This document shows positions 56,413 through 64,000 of a DNA stretch of 64,000 nucleotides, piece after piece. Under the pieces are notes generated by a model, which had not been told where the DNA came from, made no database searches, and worked only from the letters and a program-made list of their open reading frames with translations. Both the position numbers and the translations under genes were made by a program. The stretch comes from Strongyloides papillosus (Eukaryota > Nematoda > Chromadorea > Rhabditida > Strongyloididae): contig SRSI01000027.1 of the NCBI GenBank assembly GCA_005656395.1, positions 1 to 64,000 on the forward strand. The letters are read 5' to 3'. The first letter of the stretch is position 1; each line of letters starts with the position of its first letter.

Positions 56413-57981
56413 CACACCGCTAACGCGTAGTATTAAAAACGGGATTTTGCAAAAATGACGCTTTTCCGCGTCGTTTTTGTTAAATCTCATATCTTCGAGG
56501 CGCACCGTAAAAGTAATATTAAAATTTTTTCTATTGTTATTTTTATTAAAAATTAGATATTATGCTTTTTTAAAAATTTAAAAATTTCAATTTTGAAGGT
56601 GTTTTTCACCTCAAAAAATACCCAAAAATGGCACTTTTTGGGACTTTGCAGAGGCTACCGCGAGATTTCAAAAAATATGAGATAGGTCTCATTCGATTTC
56701 TAAACTTCTTATCTACAACATATTTTTTTTTCAAAGGAGGTTTTATGGCTCGGGAAAAAGTTATGAGGTAAAAAGTAAGTTTACCTCAAAAAGTACCACA
56801 TTTTTAATATTAAGGTTCGAAAAACATAATTTTTTTTAGTATTTTTACATAATTTTAAATTATTAGTATATAAAAGTAAAAAAAATGAAAAAATTTTAAA
56901 AATATTACCAATTTCTAAAGTCATGACAATTATTCGTTGTTCTCATTAAATAAAACTTTTTTTTCATTGTTTTGTGGTATTATAAGTTATATAATGAAAA
57001 CAAATTGAGTAATTCTTAAGCCAAGTATAAAAATTTTTAGTGTCTTGCTCACTGAAATAACAAAAAGTCCCATAATCGCCAATAAATTCAACCAAATGAT
57101 CAACCAAATATATAATATTTTAGCAATATATTAAATTCTCTAGTAACAGTTGAATTCTTGTAGAGATTCTTCAAACTTTCAATATAGATATTCAAAACAT
57201 TTTGTTAATTCATCAGTAGTGCATAATTACACCTTATATAAAAGATCCTAAGGCTTTTAGAAAGTTCATTTCTTTTTTTTGTTTGTACATAAGCATGTTT
57301 AGATTGAGACAGCTGGTTTTATATCTTAATAAAGCGAATTTTTTTTGCAGGCATATTGAGATAGGTAAATAAATCAAATAGTTAAGAAAAATTAATTGTT
57401 TATGCCTTTATAGCTAACAATTATTAGCATTTTTAGTCAAAAATCTCTTTGTTTTAATAAAGAGCCTGTTGGCATTTTTTACATGTTTAATGTTTGCTTT
57501 TTTTTATTTGTTTGCATTCTTCAAAAGTTTTATAATATATATTTTTAATTTTAAGTATGTTTTATAACTTTAACAATTAATTTTTTATCATTTTTACAGT
57601 AAAATTTGGTACCTTTTAAGGTAAACTTACTTTTTGCCTCATAACTTTTTTCCGAGCCATAAAACCTCTTTTGAAAAAAAAATATGTTGTAGATAAGAAG
57701 TTTAGGAATCGAATGAGACCTATCTCATATTTTTTGAAATCTCGTGGTAGCCTCTGCAAAGTCCCAAAAAGTGCCATTTTTGGGTATTTTTTGAGGTGAA
57801 AAACACCTTCAAAATTGAAATTTTTAAATTTTTAAAAAAGCATAATATCTAATTTTTAATAAAAATAACAATACAAAATGTTTGAATATCACTTTTACGG
57901 TGCGCCCTAAAGTTATAAAAATGCTCCTCCTCCCGCCTAAATGCGCGAAAAAACATAAAATCCGGTCATCTTACCGGTGTG
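56413..57981. mobile_element. G: 1569-bp TIR element inside the E4 3' LTR
   Basis: Ends CACACCG and CGGTGTG, with ATTA flanking both sides (56409-56412 and 57982-57985). The uninterrupted site is seen in the 5' LTR. Inverted repeats of about 400 bp include GGCGCACCGTAAAAGT, CAAAAATGGCACTTTTTGGG and GGTTTTATGGCTCGG. The core is AT-rich and non-coding. A 4-bp duplication with CAC ends might fit the CMC group, but no transposase is present to confirm this. Confidence 0.88.
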
Positions 57982-59805
57982 ATTAGCCAATCTACTTATA
58001 TTTTTTTACTTTTATCAGAGAAACTACAGCAAGGATTGTAAACAATAAATAATAAAGTAAGATAATATCTTTATTTAAATTAGGAATGATATATTTAAAT
58101 GATAATGAAACTATTATATACATATATCCAGTGGGTGTATACATGCTCCTAACTTTAACTATCATTAACGGTACAAAAATTTTAAAATAACAAAATATTT
58201 CTTTTCAGGATTGATATTTTAAATTTTGTTAATTAACTGTCTCATTAGTTTAATAGCCATTATTATTTTGTAGGCTAAATCAATATTTTTTAAAATGTAA
58301 TTTTTTTCTTTAACATTTTTATAAATGACGTAAATAAAATTAATAACCTTTTTAAGATCAAAAGTGGTTGTTTTAATACTATTAAATATTGATAGCAATT
58401 GTTCCACGTAGTTAAAACTTAATAGTTGCAGAAAAGAATGTTTATTTTCTATATACTACCAGATTTAGTGGAATCTCAATATGAACAATAAACAACACAA
58501 GTCAGATAAAGTTTTTATTTAAAATAAGAATGACTTATTTAATTTATGTTTAAAGCATCTTATAGATATGTCTCGTGGACACGTACAAGATCAAAAAAAG
58601 TTGTCATATACTATATTAACGAAATTTCAAAACTCTGCTTAACTACAGAAGGTCATTACCATCTTCAACTTTAAATCAATGATGACGATATTACACGTTT
58701 GTTAATCAACAACACTAACTATCAAAATTTTGATTTCTTATTGGAACATCAAGCAATTAAAAAATGAAAATATTAGTAGATTGCAGAAATAAAATTATCT
58801 TTGTTTTATAGCAAAATAATAGTGTTACAGCATAATCATAAAATGTCTAAGCAAATACTGAAAAAAGTAACATCAAAATTTTCAAAAGAGTCTTCAAATA
58901 TTACACCCATCAACGAATTCTACAGCAGTCTTGCTTTTCTCTGACTATCAAACAAACTTTTGTGAATCAGCTATCAACCAATAAAAAATCTTCATTTAAA
59001 GCTTTCTAAACAACTCATAAAATAACTCGTTTCTCTAGTAGAACATACAATTTACCAGTAATTTGTAAAAAAATCAATAGAAAAAGAATTTACATTCATC
59101 TTTCATTACTGACATTTATGGTAAAATCATAATACCAACAGAAAAACGATAAATTATTGAAAATTTTTTATGCATTTACACTAATATCTTATAGTAATAG
59201 ACACTTAATTTCTTTACTTCAAAGATAATTATTTATACTAAAATAAGGTCATATGTAGAAAATATTATCAACAGCAGTAATGTTTACATGGTATGTAAGG
59301 AATTTTTTGTAAAGGAGGGAAAAAAACTGCTTCTCCTAATCCTTTTTTTCGCATAGAAAAGTGCATCAATCAACTTTGTAGATCCTTAAGAACAAATAGG
59401 TTACTATACTTCTATTAATAATTTTCATTCTTATAATACTGACTGAAAAATGTGGTGTAAAAATAAAATTAAATAATCTTATGCGAAAACAATCACTTGT
59501 TAAAGAAATCATTGAAAAATTCAAAAATCACGTAACACGTCATCTGCAAAGATTTTTTACCAAAACGTTTAATGATTGCGTGTTGATAATAAACAGTTAC
59601 GTCATGAAAATCAGCTAGGAATTTTTATTCCGAAAGAAGGAATGAATAATAGGTATATTTTTTAATATAAAATTTATTATTATGCATATCTTGTCACTAT
59701 ATATTGATCGAATTTTATATTTGATATAAGATTGTCGTTTAGCTTAAAAAAATGTTTATTTTATAGTAAAATTAGAGAAATTATTAACAGTAATATGGAA
59801 TGATC

Positions 59806-59982
59806 GATGTTTATAGCTGCAGTAGAATTTTGTAAACGTCAAGAGAATTTACAGAAAACATGTGATGCATTTTCGTGTAGTATTGATATATTATTTAAAT
59901 ATATTGTGAATGATAAAAGAGATGACATTGATAGTTTGTGTAAAATGTTAGCAATTTTGATAGCAGTTACTTCAGGAGCTTA
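59806..59982 (+). pseudogene. decayed unknown protein block (copy 2)
   Basis: Reads MFIAAVEFCKRQENLQKTCD, then IVNDKRDDIDSLCKMLAI, then AVTSGA and stop. It is the less damaged copy of the block at 29145. The protein is not recognised. Confidence 0.45.
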
Positions 59983-61599
59983 AGTAAATAAACTAAAAAA
60001 ATTCAAATTGATAAACTACGCTAATCAAAATATGGTGCTAAAGTAATTTAATTTATTGTGAAAGAGATATATTGAAAAATTCATATTACATCTTTTATTT
60101 TCAATCAGAAAATTTGGTGATTTTATATTAGTGGAAATTTTACTTTATAGTTACATTTAACTAACAAAAGATTTGCGATGTGATAATTATCTTTTTATCA
60201 ATGCAATTAAAAAGACTAAAGCTAATAGTGTTACAATTTCAAAGTAGATAAAGGAATAAATCAAAGAAGTTAGTATAAATATTTTTAAAGCACACGAAGC
60301 TAAATTTGTTTCTACAAATCTTGTTAGTAGAACGTGTTCATTGGAAATGGTGTTGGAAATTGCTCACGATCATCTAGTATTGTCTTTTGGAGATGATATA
60401 ATAAAACAATTAGAAAATGATAAAGTAATTTCTATTGACTATATATTAAAGTCAAGAAAAAATGAATGAATTCGGAAAATCATAAAACATGATTTGACAA
60501 TTTTATTAACATGATCTAATTGCTTGAACAAGTTAAAAAGACATATGTAAATATATAAGTAAATAATTTATGTTATGAAGTCACTGTAATTAAGTTTATC
60601 CCAAAAATAAGGGTTCTTGCTTCAACAATTATAATGCTATTTTGATAAAATATCTTCTAATTAAACTTAAAATTAGTTATAAGTATGGTAATCATGGCAT
60701 TTAAGTAATTGTTAACATGTCAATTTATGTGTGCAAAATAAACTAATACATTTAGTCATAATAAAAATGATTAGAAGGCAATTTTAACTCTCTGAAGGAT
60801 GGAAGATAATTTAAATCTTCTAAAGAACTTAGAATGTTATAATATAAAATTTTCTCTCTTGGTGCTTCCAATCTTTAAACATAAAATCGTATAAAATGAA
60901 GAATAATTGAAAAATAAAGAGAGATTTTTGCTTTGAAAAAGAGCAATTAAGCAATTAGTAACATGTCAAATAATGTATGCAAAATACATTAATAAATCTA
61001 ATTATATCATTTTAGGTTTTTCGAACAATTCAACTTATTTTCCATCTTTCAGATAAGTAAAAATTAGAAAATCTCTTAACTTTTTGATTTATTTTATTAA
61101 ATTCAAATATATAATAAAAATTTTTTTTATATTGTAACTGTATTACATTTATTTTTTTGTCTAATTATTTTTTAAGATTTTTGTGAAATCAACAAATTTT
61201 TTACTATTCCGAGACGTGAAATATTCAATTTTCAAATTTTACTACTGAATAAATCCTAATGAAAATATTATAGCAGTTTAAATAATAGCTTATGTTGTTT
61301 CTCTACAGGTTTGGAAAAATAATGTAGTTCTAAAACTTATCATGGATAGTAAAAATATGTGTGTTGTATATTAATAATTTGTGGAAGATAATTTGAAAAA
61401 TAATTTTATATGAAATACTACTTTCCAGAAATTTTTTGTAAGATATACTAAAATTTTCCGTAATTTTCAAGAAAAGTCTATGAGTATTTTTAATTGCTAT
61501 TTTCTAAAAATTATACTTTTTAAGTACAATTTATTGCTTTGCAAATGAGAAGTAGAAATACTAAATAAAAAATAATTTTTTTTGTGTTTTTTTAATTTA

Positions 61600-62849
61600 T
61601 ACTATCCTTTACAAAATTACAAATATCAAATAATTAGCATTTTTGAAGCTTTTATAGTGTAAATTTATAATTGCTTTTAAATTTAAAGTTTGATTTAAAT
61701 TATGCTTAATATTAGAAATTAACTAATTTGTTTAAAAAAAATAAAGTTAAATATTAAATACAAATTTATAGTTGTTGTATAAAAAATAGCAAAAGTTGAT
61801 TAATAAAAGTAGACCTAATAAAATGAAAGATATATTAATTGAAAATTTTCTAATATTTTATTAGGTAACGGATACTGGTGTATTCCGAATCTAAATGTAA
61901 TATCAATTAATTAAAAAATTATACTTAGTATTAAAAAATAAATCTTAATTGTAGGTGGAGTTAAAAACGTTAAAAATTTAGATACATTTTAGCAATTAAG
62001 ACAATTTATCTTTTTGTTATAAAAACTAATTAATATAATTTTTATCATTTGTGATAAAGCAACTTTGTTTATTAAAAAAGAACTTCATTAACATAAAAGT
62101 CTAATTATAATATTAAATTTTTAATAAAAAAAGCAAAGATTTTTGTCAAAAAATTTTTATTTTTTAATTTAATTTCTTAATAATGTAATTTGTAAATAAT
62201 GTTTCATATTTATTTCGCTAGAAGAAAACAAACGTTATTGAATAGGTGCGTTGTTATTAATTACGATTAAATTTAAAAAATGTCGTATTTACTCAAAAAT
62301 AGTGAATTTCTTTTTAAAATATAAAGATGTTATATTCTTTAACATTTAAGACACAGAATAATTTTATTAACGGTAACAAAAGTATTAATATACGAATTGA
62401 AATTATAAATTTTTATAAATCATTAAAAACATTAATAAATTTTATCAGTTAAACATTTTGAAGATATGATCTATTAACTAACTTAACATTATTTATTAGA
62501 ATCTCATAATGTTTTACATAATTTTCACTTTATGGAGACATTTTTAAACAACTTTTATTATTATTCCACATTCAATTTTATGTTTATACACTCTATGTTT
62601 GAAATATAAACAGCTAACAATCAAAGATAAAATTAATCGTTAAATGTAGACATAAAAAGAGACAGATTTCTGTGCAAAATGTAGTAATTTGTTTAATCTA
62701 GTAAAATAAAATTTTTTTAAATTTGCGATTAATTTTATCCAATTATTGTGTAAATAAAAATTAAACAGTTATTAAAACAACTTATTATTTTCTATGATAC
62801 TATTCTCATATGAAAATTTGAGTTTTTTTCACAATATATTTATAAATTC
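61600..62849. other. AT-rich non-coding region
   Basis: Nothing coding is visible. The part from about 62555 is homologous to 5160-5450. Confidence 0.55.
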
Positions 62850-62949
62850 GGGTAAAGGTACACTAGCCGTATTGGGCTAATATATATTTATCTCTAATAC
62901 AAAGGGGGCAAATTCATATTAACCCAATAAGGCCAGTGTACCTTTGCCC
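62850..62949. mobile_element. 100-bp hAT-like MITE
   Basis: A near-perfect hairpin with arms of about 40 bp starting GGGTAAAGGTACACTAG and, on the other strand, GGGCAAAGGTACACTGG. ATAAATTC flanks both sides (62842-62849 and 62950-62957). An 8-bp duplication with short inverted repeats is typical of hAT-derived MITEs. Confidence 0.85.
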
Positions 62950-63149
62950 ATAAATTCAAGTTTAGAAATTAATTTACAGAAAAATTATAAACACTTTTTT
63001 GAAGAGCATTTTTTATTATATAGTAAATTAATTGTAATTCAAATTTTGTTTCCGTGCTAAAATTCTTAATGAACTCTTAAAACAAAATAAGGAATGGATA
63101 AATTTGGGAAGATGAGATTTTTAACATTTAGTTGAATTTATTATATGAG

Positions 63150-64000
63150 TCACACTATGTTGTTTCCTCGGTCGAATACTTTGACCCCTGCCGCAGCGAC
63201 GATTTTCTAAACTTGTAAGAAACCCATTTTTAGCTAATAAAAGTTTATGAAACCTTTTATAATGCAATGTATATGCTATGTAGAAGTAGATTATTAAAAA
63301 AAAATTTTAAATTTCCAAAAATGGAAATTTTTTTTTTGAAGCTTTGTGTCTCGGAATTTTACTGTGATACCTTATATGAAACCTATATATTCTGAAAGCC
63401 CTTGATCTCTTCTACAAGAATATACCCATCTCATATCAAACTGTCTATCCAGTTTTTCGATAATTAGATTTAAATTTAATTACTCATGTTTTTTCAATAT
63501 TTTTGATCTTGAAAGCCAATTTTTTAAACTTTTAAGACTCAAAAATTGATTTAGTCTGTATTACGAATTATGATTTATATGCTATTAACTTTAATACAAA
63601 AGAAATTTCTTAAATAATTAATTTTTACTTAAAGAAATTTTCTATAATTTTTAAAAAATTTGACTTTTATTTCTTAAAAAAATGATATAATACTTTAGTT
63701 TTAGCATTCAAAAACTGTTAAGATTGCTGAAAAACTATTTTTTATATGTAAAATGCAAGTTATAATACATGTGTTTGAGATGTAGTATAACACATTTGAG
63801 AAGGGTTCAAGAGATAGCATGAAATGCTTTTTTTGTAAAGGAATAGTAAAACTATACATAATTAAGCATGATCTGATTATAATATGCAAATATCAGCTTA
63901 AAAATTTCTATAATTAATTGTTATAATAAGTTTTTCTTTTAAAATTGTTCCCCTAAATATCTTGCTAAAATGACCATTTATAGACAATATTGTGCAACAA
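63150..64000. mobile_element. X2: second X element, cut by window end
   Basis: It starts with ACTATGTTGTTTCCTCGGTC and aligns with X1 (7947-8073, then 18537 to about 19240), with no satellite element inside. It shows the site into which element A inserted in X1: GATTATTAAAAAA here against GATTATTAAATCAC in X1. Confidence 0.8.

Larger units (their letters stand above)
51557..58010 (+). mobile_element. E4: intact Ty3/Gypsy retrotransposon
   Basis: LTRs start AGTAAAAGATGACG and end TTTTTTTACT. TTTA duplications flank the element (51553-51556 and 58011-58014). The left LTR is 51557-51752. The right LTR is 56242-56412 plus 57986-58010, split by a 1.57-kb MITE. No difference between the LTRs was seen. 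One gag-pol ORF fills the interior, with no envelope-like ORF. Confidence 0.93.
51423..61600 (+). repeat. unknown ~3-kb unit, copy 2, split by E4
   Basis: It starts at the edge of E5 with a decayed coding end, is interrupted by E4 (51557-58010), and continues to about 61600. It aligns in order with copy 1. It lacks element C, showing the empty TA site at 61369-61370. It has an extra internal duplication (58041-58110 against 58495-58570). Confidence 0.72.

Overview
This 64-kb window is very AT-rich eukaryotic DNA that looks like animal, probably arthropod, repeat-dense heterochromatin. Evidence is the mix of Ty3/Gypsy and Copia LTR retrotransposons, a mariner with cecropia/Hsmar-type ends, a Mutator-like element, many MITEs and a complex satellite, with no recognisable host gene, tRNA or rRNA. 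The species cannot be named from the sequence.

Layout. 1-7.9 kb: non-coding, with old tandem duplications. 7.9-19.7 kb: an inverted-repeat element (X1) carrying a second inverted-repeat element (A). A holds a 168/177-bp satellite: about four units facing one way, a 134-bp spacer, then about 51 units facing the other. 19.7-27.4 kb: relics, including an internally deleted mariner, a 631-bp Mutator-like element with a 9-bp target duplication and a DIRS-like relic. 27.5-30.5 kb: copy 1 of a ~3-kb unit of unknown origin with decayed coding blocks. 30.5-43.5 kb: a four-deep nest, DNA transposon C > gag-protease Gypsy E1 > Gypsy E2 > Copia E3 (minus strand, intact). Target duplications are visible at every level. 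43.7-51.4 kb: an older Gypsy (E5) broken by three insertions. It carries a second, complete RNase H domain downstream of its integrase, while its RT-linked RNase H has lost its catalytic residues. 51.4-61.6 kb: copy 2 of the ~3-kb unit, split by intact Gypsy E4, whose 3' LTR is in turn split by a 1.57-kb MITE. 61.6-64 kb: non-coding DNA, a 100-bp hAT-like MITE and the start of a second X element.

Most likely to be functional: Copia E3 (one 1333-codon ORF, LTRs equal in length and apparently identical) and the E4 gag-pol ORF (1366 codons). E2 was intact until E3 split it. E1 lacks RT, RNase H and the integrase core and would need enzymes supplied in trans. The strongest leads are the dual RNase H of E5, and the fact that four unrelated-looking inverted-repeat elements here all carry short tandem arrays mirrored inside their ends.
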